From Aquitalea magnusonii (GTDB lineage Bacteria; Pseudomonadota; Gammaproteobacteria; Burkholderiales; Chromobacteriaceae), in assembly GCF_002217795.2 (NCBI RefSeq), contig NZ_AP018823.1, positions 682,001 through 746,000 of the forward strand: a stretch of DNA of 64,000 bases, read 5' to 3'. Within the stretch, counting starts at the first letter, position 1; the number at the start of each line of letters is the position of its first letter. Positions 30,896 through 41,750 of this stretch are shown piece after piece. The notes beneath the pieces were generated by a model. The model saw only the letters and a list, made by a program, of their open reading frames with translations, was not told where the DNA came from and did no database searches. The position numbers and the translations under genes are program-made.

Positions 30896-31099
30896 GCTTC
30901 GGATTATCGACAAACCCTCTCTCGCTTTCTGCGAGGAAAGCGAGGCTCCCTTTCAAGGAAAGGGCGGGGGGATTGGGAATAGATGGGAAGGCTGCGGAAT
31001 CAGTCACTTCATCGAAAGGCCCGGCTTTGCCGGGTCCGGTGCAATCGCACCAAATCAATTTGTCAGCAGCCGGAAGCGGGCCATACGGCCCGCTTTTTT
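30896..31099 (+). ncRNA. Hairpin-dense segment ending in a terminator: candidate small RNA
   Basis: Several potential hairpins follow each other: CTCGCTTTC / GAAAGCGAG near 30923-30946, CCTTTC / GAAAGG, GGCCCGGC / GCCGGGTCC at 31019-31038, GGTGC / GCACC at 31038-31051, and an intrinsic terminator AGCGGGCC-ATAC-GGCCCGCT plus TTTTT at 31075-31099. The segment is non-coding and ends 155 bp before the phosphofructokinase start, so the terminator is not simply the end of a coding gene. It could be a small RNA, a glnS 3' fragment or an attenuating leader. No known RNA family is recognised. Confidence 0.4.
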
Positions 31100-31254
31100 C
31101 ATGTCTGTTGATCGGGTACACCGTTCGGCGGGCACTGACAAGCTTCGCCAGCGCAGCATTTGATGCGCGTCGACTTTGGCGTGATGTAATTTGCCTGCTA
31201 CACCTGTCCTGCCTAGCATCAAAACCATTCAGTCTTGCTTTGCGGAGAAGTGTG

Positions 31255-32472
31255 ATGAACCAGCCTCGCCTGCTGTATCTGCAATCCGGTGGCCCCACCG
31301 CCGTACTCAATGCCTCGGCGCAAGGGGTGATAGAAACCGCGCGCAAGCTGGGCATCTCGGTGTATGCCGCCCGCGACGGGCTGGCTGGCCTGCTGGAGGA
31401 CCGGCTGGTGAATACCGATGGCGTTTCCGACCACGACATCGCCCGGCTGGGTTTTCTGCCTGGCGGGCATTTTGGTGTCAGCCGCCGCATGATAGGCCGT
31501 TTCGATGAATGTCCCGAAGACTGGCTGCGCATGAAAGCGGTGCTGGCGCGTCACGGCATTCATTATCTGCTGATCAATGGCGGCAACGGCTCGCTGGGCT
31601 GTGCCGCCCGGCTGGCGGATTTCCAGCGTCATACCGGTCATGCGCTGCATGTGATCGGCATTCCCAAAACCATAGACAACGATCTGGTCGGGACTGACAA
31701 CAGCCCCGGCTATGGCTCGGCGGCCAAGTTTCTGGCCAGCACCATGCTGGAAGTGGGCATGGACATGATCAGCATGGGCCGCGGCCGGGTATTCATCATG
31801 GAGGCCATGGGCCGCCATACCGGCTGGCTGGCGGCGGCACCGGCGGCGGCGCGCATTCACGGCGGACAGGCACCGCATATCGTGCTGCTGCCGGAAGTGC
31901 CGTTTGATCAGGACAAGTTTCTGGCTGCGGTGGATGCCAGTCTGGCGGCGCATGGCCAGTGCGCCATTTCGGTGGCGGAAGGCCTGGTGGATGCCGCCGG
32001 GCGCTTTGTCACCGAGGCCAATGCTTCGGCCATTTATGGCCATGAGCAACTAGGCGGGGTGGGGAGCTGGCTGGCGGCGCTGCTCAAGCGTGAGCGCGGC
32101 CTGTCCGCCCATGTGGCGCAGGTGGATTATCTGCAACGCGCAGCCGGGCATCTGGTGTCGGCCACCGATGCCGCCCAGGCTTACCAGATGGGGAAAAAGG
32201 GTGTGGAATGGCTGCAGGCCGGCCGCAGTGGTGTGATGGCGGGTATCCGCCGCCTGTCCGATCACCCCTACCGCTGGGAAGTGGCCGACTTTCCGCTCTC
32301 TGAGGTGGGCGATCTGGAAAAAGCTTTCCCACCGCACTTCATCTCTGCCGATGGTTATGGCGTGACCCAGGCTTTTCTGGACTACCTGCTGCCGCTGATG
32401 GAGGGCGAGCGCATGCCGCCCTTCCGTCAGGGCGTGCCGGATTACCGCCGTATTGAATGGCCGCCGGTGTGA
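31255..32472 (+). CDS. pfp: 6-phosphofructokinase, probable pyrophosphate-dependent type
   Basis: This 405-residue PfkA-superfamily enzyme phosphorylates fructose 6-phosphate. IPKTIDNDLVGTDNSPGYG carries lysine where ATP enzymes have glycine, the usual mark of pyrophosphate-dependent members. MGRGRVFIMEAMGRHTGWLA is the substrate-binding block. The phosphate-donor loop reads NGGNGS, where ATP-using enzymes have GGDGS and pyrophosphate enzymes often GGDDS; this substitution is noteworthy. The start at 31255 (MNQPRLLYLQSGGPTAVLNAS) follows GGAGAAG and fits the family; the open frame from 30973 runs through non-coding hairpins. It is a single gene between glnS and cysS. Confidence 0.85.
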   Translation: MNQPRLLYLQSGGPTAVLNASAQGVIETARKLGISVYAARDGLAGLLEDRLVNTDGVSDHDIARLGFLPGGHFGVSRRMIGRFDECPEDWLRMKAVLARHGIHYLLINGGNGSLGCAARLADFQRHTGHALHVIGIPKTIDNDLVGTDNSPGYGSAAKFLASTMLEVGMDMISMGRGRVFIMEAMGRHTGWLAAAPAAARIHGGQAPHIVLLPEVPFDQDKFLAAVDASLAAHGQCAISVAEGLVDAAGRFVTEANASAIYGHEQLGGVGSWLAALLKRERGLSAHVAQVDYLQRAAGHLVSATDAAQAYQMGKKGVEWLQAGRSGVMAGIRRLSDHPYRWEVADFPLSEVGDLEKAFPPHFISADGYGVTQAFLDYLLPLMEGERMPPFRQGVPDYRRIEWPPV

Positions 32473-32626
32473 CCCCATTTACTGGCGGCAGATGTCACTC
32501 GGGACCGGGCACTGGCCCGGTTTTTCATTTTCCGCGCAGCAGAACGGGTAGTGTGCTGGCGCTTCGCGGGGGCTTGACGACTCTGCTACAATTTCCCCTT
32601 TTACCCAAGCACAGGTTATCGAGATC

Positions 32627-34000
32627 ATGCTGAACGTGTACAACACCCTGACTCGCCAGAAAGAAGAGTTCCATCCCATCGAACCGGGCAAGGTGCGTAT
32701 GTATGTGTGTGGCATGACGGTGTACGACCTCTGTCATATCGGCCATGCCCGCATGCTGGCCGCCTTTGACGTGATCTACCGCTGGCTCAAGGCCTCCGGC
32801 TACGATGTCAATTATGTGCGCAACATCACCGACATCGAAGACAAGATCATCAAGCGTGCGCTGGAGCGTGGCATTACGCCGGACCAGTTGGTGGCGGAAA
32901 CCATCGCCGACATGCATCAGGATGCCGCCGCGCTGAACCTGCTGCCGCCAACGCACGAGCCGCGCGCCACGCACCATGTGGGCGGCATGATTGCGCTGAT
33001 CGAACAACTGATTGCCAATGGCAAAGCCTATCCGGCTCCCAATGGCGACGTGTACTACGCCGTGCGTGAGTTCGAGAGCTACGGCAAGCTGTCCGGCCGT
33101 ACGCTGGACAAGCTGCGCGCCGGTGAGCGCGTGGAAATCGACCCCAACAAGCGCGACCCGCTGGACTTCGTGCTGTGGAAGGCCGCCAAACCGGGCGAGC
33201 CGTCCTGGGACAGCCCGTGGGGTGCAGGCCGTCCGGGCTGGCATATCGAATGCTCGGTGATGAGCTGTCATCACCTGGGCGAGCACTTCGACATTCACGG
33301 TGGCGGCGAAGACCTGCAATTCCCGCACCATGAAAACGAAATCGCCCAGTCCGAGGGCGCGCATGGCCATAAATATGTGAATTACTGGCTGCACAACGGC
33401 TTCATCAATGTCGATGGCGAGAAGATGTCCAAATCGCTGGGCAATTTCTTCACCATCCGCGACGTACTGCAGCATTTTGACGGCGAAGTGGTGCGTTTCT
33501 TCATTGTGCGCAGCCACTACCGCAGCCCGGTCAACTACACCGACAGCATCCTCAACGATGCCAAGCAGGGCCTGACCCGCCTGTACACCGCGCTGCGTGG
33601 CTTGGCTTTGCCGCACAGCACGGGCATTGACTGGAGCAACCCGTACGCTGCGCGCTTCAAGGCAGCGATGGACGACGACTTCAGCTCCTCCGAAGCCGTG
33701 GCGGTGCTGTTTGAGCTGGCCGGGGAAGTCAACAAGAGCCGCGATGTGCAACTGGCCCGCCTGATGAAGGACCTGGGCGGTGTGCTGGGCCTGCTGCAGC
33801 GCGAGCCGGAGGAATTCCTCAAGGCCGGAGCAGGTGAAGGCGAATTGACTGCCGAGCAGATCGAAGCCCTGATCCAGGCGCGTCGTGATGCGCGTGCCAA
33901 CAAGAACTGGGCCGAGTCCGACCGTATCCGTGACGAGCTGATCGCCAAGGGGGTGGTGCTGGAAGACAATGCGCAGGGCACCAGCTGGCGTCGTGCCTGA
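32627..34000 (+). CDS. cysS: Cysteinyl-tRNA synthetase
   Basis: This 457-residue class I synthetase has zinc ligand C28 in [12 protein letters not shown] at 37-40 and KMSKS at about 266-270 ([10 protein letters not shown]). The zinc/cysteine pocket segment [10 protein letters not shown] and the [19 protein letters not shown] block are also present. The length is close to E. coli CysS (461). It charges tRNA-Cys in the cytoplasm. A TACAAT -10-like element lies at 32587-32592, but no good -35 partner is seen at the right distance. Confidence 0.97.
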   Translation: MLNVYNTLTRQKEEFHPIEPGKVRMYVCGMTVYDLCHIGHARMLAAFDVIYRWLKASGYDVNYVRNITDIEDKIIKRALERGITPDQLVAETIADMHQDAAALNLLPPTHEPRATHHVGGMIALIEQLIANGKAYPAPNGDVYYAVREFESYGKLSGRTLDKLRAGERVEIDPNKRDPLDFVLWKAAKPGEPSWDSPWGAGRPGWHIECSVMSCHHLGEHFDIHGGGEDLQFPHHENEIAQSEGAHGHKYVNYWLHNGFINVDGEKMSKSLGNFFTIRDVLQHFDGEVVRFFIVRSHYRSPVNYTDSILNDAKQGLTRLYTALRGLALPHSTGIDWSNPYAARFKAAMDDDFSSSEAVAVLFELAGEVNKSRDVQLARLMKDLGGVLGLLQREPEEFLKAGAGEGELTAEQIEALIQARRDARANKNWAESDRIRDELIAKGVVLEDNAQGTSWRRA

Positions 34001-34028
34001 GCCTGCATTGCTGGCCGGGTAAGTCCGG

Positions 34029-34119
34029 GGCGGCAGTCTGATAAGAGCTGCGAACAAAACCGCGTAGAGAACCCGGGCCTGGAGCGGGGGTTTTGTTAGC
34101 GGCTCCAAAGGCTGCCGCC
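34029..34119. repeat. Palindromic interspersed repeat, short form (copy B)
   Basis: The main arms are GAGCTGCGAACAAAACC (34045-34061) and GGTTTTGTTAGCGGCTC (34089-34105). Outer GCGGCAG / CTGCCGC pairs extend the structure. The left arm plus CGTAGAGAACCCGGGCC matches the reverse complement of the right end of copy C (53569-53602) with two differences in 35 positions. Relative to copy C it lacks about 50 bp in the middle. It lies between cysS and rpmE and may also act as a transcript-end hairpin. Confidence 0.8.
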
Positions 34120-34137
34120 GTTTTCGTTTCGGGCGAC

Positions 34138-34166
34138 TTGTCAAGTGCTGATAAAGCGCGGATAAT
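34138..34166 (+). promoter_or_regulatory. Probable sigma-70 promoter of rpmE
   Basis: TTGTCA at 34138-34143 and GATAAT at 34161-34166 are separated by 17 bp, the best-spaced sigma-70-type pair I found in the window, 61 bp before the rpmE start codon. Confidence 0.65.
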
Positions 34167-34226
34167 GGGTCCCTTCACCAAGTAGTACAGGCAAAACCCC
34201 TGTACCCGTAACCAAGGAAGCTCACA

Positions 34227-34442
34227 ATGCGCGCTGACATTCACCCGAATTATGTAGAAGTTGCTGTTACCTGCTCCTGCGGTAACACCTTCACCACCAA
34301 GTCCACCATGGGCAAAAACGCCTTCCATATCGAAGTGTGCTCCAGCTGCCACCCGTTCTACACTGGTAAGCAGAAGATTGTTGATACCGCCGGCCGTATC
34401 GACAAGTTCAACCAGAAGTTCGGTGGCTTCTTCAAGCGCTAA
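34227..34442 (+). CDS. rpmE: 50S ribosomal protein L31 (zinc-binding form)
   Basis: The 71-residue product has cysteines at 16, 18, 38 and 41 (TCSCGN and CSSCHP), the zinc-binding L31 form (C+). It ends with the typical [12 protein letters not shown]31 bridges the ribosomal subunits, and the C+ form also serves as a zinc store that is replaced by a zinc-free paralogue under zinc shortage in other bacteria; no such paralogue is in the window. AAGGAAG precedes the ATG, a consensus-like promoter lies upstream and a strong terminator follows: a monocistronic gene. Confidence 0.97.
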   Translation: MRADIHPNYVEVAVTCSCGNTFTTKSTMGKNAFHIEVCSSCHPFYTGKQKIVDTAGRIDKFNQKFGGFFKR

Positions 34443-34458
34443 GCTTGTAAGCTTTGGA

Positions 34459-34485
34459 AAAAAGGCAGCCTCGGCTGCCTTTTTT
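34459..34485 (+). terminator. Terminator of rpmE
   Basis: Stem AAGGCAGCC / GGCTGCCTT with a 2-nt loop, A-tract before and T-tract after, 20 bp beyond the rpmE stop. Confidence 0.9.
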
Positions 34486-34547
34486 CATTTCCGCTGTTCT
34501 CGCTTGCACATTAAAATAGCGCTTTACTCCTACCGGCGCGCGCCTCG

Positions 34548-36203
34548 ATGCTGACGTACTCCCCGCAAAACGCCACCGTTCCCGTTCCCACCGAAAAACC
34601 CTGGGTACTGTTATTGCTGTGCTTTATCTGGCTGTGGCCGGGCATTATCGGCCATGATCCCTGGAAGCCAGACGAGCCCTATGTGATGGCCGTGGTGGAA
34701 GGCATGCTGCGCAGTGGCAACTGGCTGCTGCCCACCATACAGGGGGTGCCTTATCTGGAGTCGCCACCGCTGTACTACTGGGTGGCTGCCGGGCTGGCCC
34801 GATTGTTTTCGCCATGGCTGCTGCCGGCGCATGATGCTGCCCGGCTGGCGACACCGCTATTCATGGCGCTGGGTTTGACGCTGGCCGGCATGACCGGGCG
34901 CGACCTGATCGGCCGCCGCCATGGTCGCAGCGTGGTGATGATCCTGATTGGCTGCCTGGGCCTGATTGTCACCGGTCACCAGATGACGCCGATGGTGGCC
35001 ACTTTCACCGGTTTTGCCGCTGCATTTTATGCGCTGTCGCTCACCCTGCGCTCACCCGGTCTGGCCGGGGCCATCCTGGGCGCGGGCAGTGCCGCGCTGT
35101 TTCTGAGTGCCAGCCTGCTGGAAGTGATGCTGGTGTGGGCAGTGGTGATTTTCCTGCCGGCTTTCACCGCCTGGCGTAACAAGCGCTATGCCATTACCGT
35201 GTTCATGGCCTTGCTGGTGGCCTTGCCGGTGGCGCTGATCTGGCCGCTGGAACTGGCACGCGGCTACCCGGCGCTGTTCCGTCTGTGGTGGGAGCATCAC
35301 GCGCTCGGACCTCTGGATGGCTTTGGCAAGGTCAGCCTGTTCCACGGCTTTGGCTACTACACTTTCAATACCATCTGGTTTGCCTGGCCGGCCTGGCCGC
35401 TTGCCGCCTGGACGCTGTACCGCAACCGCAAGTACGAACTGCCCATGTTGCAGTTGCCGCTGATGTTTTTTGCCGTGGTGCTGATCATGCTGACGCTGTC
35501 CGAGCGCAAGAGCATGGATTACGCCATGCCCTTGCTGCTGCCGCTGGCGCTGCTGGCCGCGGTGGAGCTGGATAATCTGCGCCGTGGCGCGGCAGCCTTT
35601 CTCAACTGGTTTGGCCTGATGGCGTTCGGGGTGTTCGGCCTGCTGATCTGGGCCGGCTGGGCGGCAATGAACTATGGCTGGCCGGAGCGCCTGGCCGGGC
35701 GCGCGCAGTATTTCAGCCCTTACTATGTGCCGCATGTCTCGGTATTGGCGGCTGTTTTTGCCGTCCTGGCCACCATCACCTGGATCTGGGCAGTCACCCG
35801 CAGCCATTTGCGTGGCCGGCAGGCCATTACCAACTGGGCAGCCGGGCTGACCCTATGCTGGGGGCTGGCCCTCAGTCTGTGGCTGCCGTGGCTGGATGCG
35901 GCCAAGAGCTATCGCCCGGTGGTGGAAAGCATGCGCCGCGCCTTGCCCGCGGTGGTGGCCGACAATACCCAATGCATTGCCACCGAGCGTCAGAATATGG
36001 TGGCGCGCATCAGTTGGCACTATTACGCCGGGATTGATCTGGTGGCCTATCCTGCCGGGGAGAGCAGCCCCTGCGATTATCTGCTGCTGATGCGTTCCCG
36101 TAGCGAAGGACTGGCCGAGCCCGGCTGGGCCTTGCTGTGGCAGGGGTCCAGACCGCGCGAGAAGTACGAGCTGTTCGGCCTGTTCCGGCGCTCCGCCCAC
36201 TAG
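34548..36203 (+). CDS. ArnT-like membrane glycosyltransferase (GT39/PMT family)
   Basis: The 551-residue protein has about 12 membrane helices. The first periplasmic loop carries HDPWKPDEPYVMAVVEGMLRSGNWLLPTIQG, the acidic motif and fold of ArnT/PMT enzymes, followed by YLESPPLYYWVAAG. Such enzymes move a sugar from a polyprenyl-phosphate donor to an acceptor at the periplasmic face (L-Ara4N to lipid A in ArnT, or glycans to proteins). No donor-synthesis gene is nearby, so the substrate is open. A smaller C-terminal periplasmic domain (about 470-551) follows the last helix. The start at 34548 lies 63 bp after the rpmE terminator. Confidence 0.85.
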   Translation: MLTYSPQNATVPVPTEKPWVLLLLCFIWLWPGIIGHDPWKPDEPYVMAVVEGMLRSGNWLLPTIQGVPYLESPPLYYWVAAGLARLFSPWLLPAHDAARLATPLFMALGLTLAGMTGRDLIGRRHGRSVVMILIGCLGLIVTGHQMTPMVATFTGFAAAFYALSLTLRSPGLAGAILGAGSAALFLSASLLEVMLVWAVVIFLPAFTAWRNKRYAITVFMALLVALPVALIWPLELARGYPALFRLWWEHHALGPLDGFGKVSLFHGFGYYTFNTIWFAWPAWPLAAWTLYRNRKYELPMLQLPLMFFAVVLIMLTLSERKSMDYAMPLLLPLALLAAVELDNLRRGAAAFLNWFGLMAFGVFGLLIWAGWAAMNYGWPERLAGRAQYFSPYYVPHVSVLAAVFAVLATITWIWAVTRSHLRGRQAITNWAAGLTLCWGLALSLWLPWLDAAKSYRPVVESMRRALPAVVADNTQCIATERQNMVARISWHYYAGIDLVAYPAGESSPCDYLLLMRSRSEGLAEPGWALLWQGSRPREKYELFGLFRRSAH

Positions 36204-36268
36204 TTGTTGGCCGCGGCGTGTTCAGGTGGCAGCAGGCCGGACAGTGTCCGGCCTTTTCATTGCCTGCG

Positions 36269-36673
36269 TCAGCGCTGCAAGGCCGCCATGACTGCCGGCA
36301 GAGTTTCCGCCAGGGTAAACAGCTCGCGCTCCTCAAAGCGGACATGGGCGCTCATGGCAGCGGCAAAGTCCTGCAGCAGGCCCGGACTGGCCAGGTTTGC
36401 ATGCTGCATCAGCTGATGCAGATGAGCATGTTCATCCAGCGTGCGCTGCACCAACTGTGCATTGCCGGCTTGTGCCAGGGCAGGCAACAGGGCGCGTTCT
36501 TCTTCGGCAAAGTGGGCTTGCAGGGTTTGCCGGTAATGCTGCCTGATGTTGTCGGCGGCGCGCTGCCACTGGTCGGCATCATCGCTACGGGCCGCCTTGC
36601 CGGCCTGCATGGCCAGCGACAGGGCATGGTGGTGATCGCGCGAGAGGGGAGTAAGGGCGGGGCTGCGTTTCAT
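36269..36673 (-). CDS. Hemerythrin HHE-domain protein
   Basis: This 134-residue four-helix protein has the ligands of an HHE cation-binding domain: H in LSRDHHHALS, HFAEEE, H in LDEHAHLH and HVRFEERELF. Such small proteins bind a di-iron centre and are linked to O2 or NO sensing, iron handling or peroxide defence; the role here is unknown. It is a lone minus-strand gene between the glycosyltransferase gene, which it faces tail to tail, and the aacS operon. Confidence 0.88.
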   Translation of the reverse strand: MKRSPALTPLSRDHHHALSLAMQAGKAARSDDADQWQRAADNIRQHYRQTLQAHFAEEERALLPALAQAGNAQLVQRTLDEHAHLHQLMQHANLASPGLLQDFAAAMSAHVRFEERELFTLAETLPAVMAALQR

Positions 36674-36828
36674 GCGGGAACCTGTTGCTGGTAATGGCCT
36701 TAGCCTGCGGTCTGGGCTGATGGGCTGCCTTGATGGCCCTCAAGCCTGTCCGGCTTGCTGAGTGGATGGCGAGGCTGGGCGGGCAGGCCGGGGGGCAAGC
36801 CAGCTCCCATGCCCGCGGCGCTGGCAGG

Positions 36829-38790
<1,962 letters not shown>

Positions 38791-38860
38791 GGTTCTCCTC
38801 TTTCTTTACCTTGCTTTTCTTGCTTTTCTTGCTTTGTTTTTGCGGCGTGGCCGTGGCGGC

Positions 38861-39754
38861 TCAGTGGACCGTTGCCATGGCCTGCGCCACTTTCGAGGTG
38901 GGGGCGCGGCCCAGTAGACCGGCGGCAAACCAGGCGGTTTGCACCAGGGAGGGCAAGTCTATGCCACAGTCCACGCCCAGGCCATGCATCAGGTACACCA
39001 CGTCTTCGGTGGCCACATTGCCGGATGCCCCACGAGCATACGGGCAGCCGCCCAGCCCGGCAATCGAGGAATCGAATGTTCTGATGCCAGCCTGAAAACA
39101 AGCATGAATATTGCTGATGGCCATGCCGTAGGTATCGTGGAAGTGACCTGCCAGTTGTGCAATTGGCACAAGCTTGCTGACTGCTTCCAGCATGTCCAGC
39201 GCCCGGTTGGGGGTGGCAGTGCCAATGGTGTCGCCCAGCGAAATTTCGTAACAGCCCATGTCCAGCAGACGGGCAGCCACTTCTGCCACCTTGGCCGGGG
39301 CAATCGGCCCTTCATAGGGGCAATCCACCACGCAGGACACATAGCCGCGCACGCGGATGCCCTCGCGCCGGGCAGTAGCCATCACGCTGTCAAAGCGGGC
39401 CAGGCTTTCGGCAATGCTGGCATTGATGTTTTTCTGGCTGAAGCCTTCACTGGCGGCACCAAACACAGCGATTTCACGCACGCCAGCTGCCAGAGCCTGT
39501 TCCATGCCTTTGTCGTTGGGCACCAGCACCGGGTAATTTACCGACCCGGACAGCTCCAGTGCTTGCAGTATGTGCAAGCTGTCAGCCATCTGCGGCACCC
39601 ACTTGGGCGAGACAAAAGCACCGGCCTCGATGGTGGTGAGGCCGCTGGCAGCCAGGCGGCGAATCAGTTCCAGCTTGCTGGCGGTATCCACCTGCTGCTT
39701 TTCGTTCTGTAGCCCGTCGCGCGGGCCGACTTCGACGATTTTTACGGTTGGCAT
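38861..39754 (-). CDS. liuE: Hydroxymethylglutaryl-CoA lyase
   Basis: This 297-residue TIM-barrel lyase (also called mvaB) splits HMG-CoA to acetyl-CoA and acetoacetate. VEVGPRDGLQNEKQ at the N-terminus holds the catalytic R-D pair. HFHDTYGMAISN carries metal ligands, and GLGGCPYARGASGNVATEDVVY carries the catalytic cysteine. The length is typical (about 300). Its start lies 18 bp after the end of liuD, consistent with one transcript. Confidence 0.96.
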   Translation of the reverse strand: MPTVKIVEVGPRDGLQNEKQQVDTASKLELIRRLAASGLTTIEAGAFVSPKWVPQMADSLHILQALELSGSVNYPVLVPNDKGMEQALAAGVREIAVFGAASEGFSQKNINASIAESLARFDSVMATARREGIRVRGYVSCVVDCPYEGPIAPAKVAEVAARLLDMGCYEISLGDTIGTATPNRALDMLEAVSKLVPIAQLAGHFHDTYGMAISNIHACFQAGIRTFDSSIAGLGGCPYARGASGNVATEDVVYLMHGLGVDCGIDLPSLVQTAWFAAGLLGRAPTSKVAQAMATVH

Positions 39755-39772
39755 AGCGTGTTGTCCTTCGGA

Positions 39773-41740
39773 TCAGTCGGCGTCGAAGTCGAGCAACTCG
39801 TCGCCATCACACACTTGTTCGCCAGCGGCGAAATAGAAGGCCTGCACCACGCCGTCGGCAGGTGCATGGATGGTGTGTTCCATTTTCATGGCTTCCAGAA
39901 TTAACAGGGGCTCCCCCTTGCTCACCTGCTGCCCGCTACTGGCCAGCAAGGCCACTACCCGCCCAGGCATCGGTGCTTTCAGGTGGGTGGCGCCATGCAC
40001 TTCTTCGGCGCTGGCGGCGTAGGGGTCCACCCAGCTTGCTTCCAGCCGTTCGCCTTGCAGGAACAACACCCGCTGCTGCTGCTGGCAGATGACGGTGGCG
40101 CGCAGTTGTTGCCCGTCCAGCGTGACATGCCATTCACCGTGTTGCAGCCGTGCCATGGCCTGATATGTCTGTCCTGCCACCGTCACGGCAAAACCGTGCT
40201 CCAGATGGCGCAGGCTGACGCTGTGCAGGGTGTCGCCGTGCATGAATTGCTGGATGGTTTCCAGTTGCCCATTCAGACGCCAGCCCGCGCGCACCGGGAA
40301 GTCCGTCTGCGCGCCCAGCGTCTGGGCCAGCGCCAGCACGGCCAGCTGCTCGCCACTGGCCGGGACGGCCGGTGGCAGCAAGGCATCCTGATAGCGGGCG
40401 ATCAGGCCGGTATCCACCGCACCGCTGGCAAAGCTGTGGTGCTGCACAATGCGGCGCAGGAAGGCGATATTGGTGGTGACACCGGCCACCTGATACTGCG
40501 CCAGTGCCGCGTCCAACTGTTGCAAGGCGGCAGCCCGGTTTTCACCCCACACGATCAGCTTGGCAATCATCGGGTCGTAGAAGGGGCTGATGCTGTCGCC
40601 TTGTTCCACCCCGGTATCAATGCGTACCTGAGCGCTTTCTGCGGGGGTGGCCAGGTGAATCAGCTGGCCGGTGGCGGGCAGGAAGCCCTTGTCCGGGTCT
40701 TCCGCATAAATGCGCGCCTCGATGGCGTGACCGTGAATCTTCAACTCGTCCTGCCGCAGCGGCAGCGGCTGACCGGCGGCCACTTGCAATTGCCAGGCCA
40801 CCAGGTCTTGCCGGGTGATCATTTCGGTCACCGGGTGTTCTACCTGCAGGCGGGTGTTCATTTCCATGAAGTAAAAGTCACCGGGGCGGCCATCGTCCTG
40901 TACCGCCATGATGAATTCCACCGTCCCCGCACCGACATAGCCCACCGCACGGGCGGCGGCGCAGCCGGCTTCGCCCATCGCCTGCCGGGTGCTGACCGGC
41001 AAATCCGGTGCCGGGGCTTCTTCCAGTACTTTCTGATGGCGGCGCTGCACCGAGCAGTCGCGCTCGAACAGGTAGACACAGCCTCCCAGGCTGTCGGCAA
41101 ATACCTGGATTTCCACATGGCGCGAACGCGGCAGGTATTTCTCCACCAGCACCTTGTCGTCACCAAAGCTGGCGGCCGCTTCGCGCTGGCAGGAGGCCAG
41201 CGCAGCGGCGAAATCCTCGCTGCGCTCGACAATGCGCATGCCCTTGCCACCGCCACCGGCGCTGGCCTTGATCAGTACCGGATAGCCGATACGGTCGGCC
41301 TGCTGGTGCAGGAAATCCGGCTCCTGGCGCTCGCCGTGATAGCCCGGCACCAGCGGTACGGCTGCTTGCTCCATCAGTGCCTTGGCGGCGGACTTGCTGC
41401 CCATGGCGGCAATGGCGCTGGCCGGCGGGCCGATGAAGGCGATGCCGGCGGCAGCGCAGGCGGCGGCAAAGTCAGCGTTTTCCGACAAAAAGCCATAACC
41501 GGGGTGGATGGCCTCGGCACCGCTCTGGCGGGCAATGTCCAGAATCAGCCCGGCCTTGAGATAGGATTCCGCCGCCGGAGCCGGACCCAGTCGCCAGGCT
41601 TCATCGGCCAGTCTGACAAAGCGGGCATCGGCATCGGCATCGGAATAAACGGCAACAGTGGCAATGCCCAGCTGGCGCGCGGTCTTGATCACCCGGCAGG
41701 CGATTTCCCCGCGGTTGGCAATGAGTATTTTCTTGAACAT
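39773..41740 (-). CDS. liuD: Methylcrotonyl-CoA carboxylase, biotin-carrying (alpha) subunit
   Basis: The 655-residue protein contains a biotin carboxylase module (about 1-445: MFKKILIANRGEIACRVIKTA, ATP-grasp glycine loop KASAGGGGKGMRIV, EMNTRLQVEHPVTE). A BT-type linker follows, and a C-terminal biotinyl domain has the acceptor lysine in EAMKMEHTIHAPADG. With liuB it carboxylates 3-methylcrotonyl-CoA. The start at 41740 is fixed by homology; the open frame continues 120 codons upstream through liuC and is not used. It starts 10 bp after the liuC stop. Confidence 0.96.
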   Translation of the reverse strand: MFKKILIANRGEIACRVIKTARQLGIATVAVYSDADADARFVRLADEAWRLGPAPAAESYLKAGLILDIARQSGAEAIHPGYGFLSENADFAAACAAAGIAFIGPPASAIAAMGSKSAAKALMEQAAVPLVPGYHGERQEPDFLHQQADRIGYPVLIKASAGGGGKGMRIVERSEDFAAALASCQREAAASFGDDKVLVEKYLPRSRHVEIQVFADSLGGCVYLFERDCSVQRRHQKVLEEAPAPDLPVSTRQAMGEAGCAAARAVGYVGAGTVEFIMAVQDDGRPGDFYFMEMNTRLQVEHPVTEMITRQDLVAWQLQVAAGQPLPLRQDELKIHGHAIEARIYAEDPDKGFLPATGQLIHLATPAESAQVRIDTGVEQGDSISPFYDPMIAKLIVWGENRAAALQQLDAALAQYQVAGVTTNIAFLRRIVQHHSFASGAVDTGLIARYQDALLPPAVPASGEQLAVLALAQTLGAQTDFPVRAGWRLNGQLETIQQFMHGDTLHSVSLRHLEHGFAVTVAGQTYQAMARLQHGEWHVTLDGQQLRATVICQQQQRVLFLQGERLEASWVDPYAASAEEVHGATHLKAPMPGRVVALLASSGQQVSKGEPLLILEAMKMEHTIHAPADGVVQAFYFAAGEQVCDGDELLDFDAD

Positions 41741-41750
41741 GGCAGTGTCC

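Noticed and set aside
32574..32592. TTGACG ... TACAAT as a cysS promoter
   Set aside because: The two boxes are only 7 bp apart, far from the required 16-18 bp; only the -10-like box is plausible.
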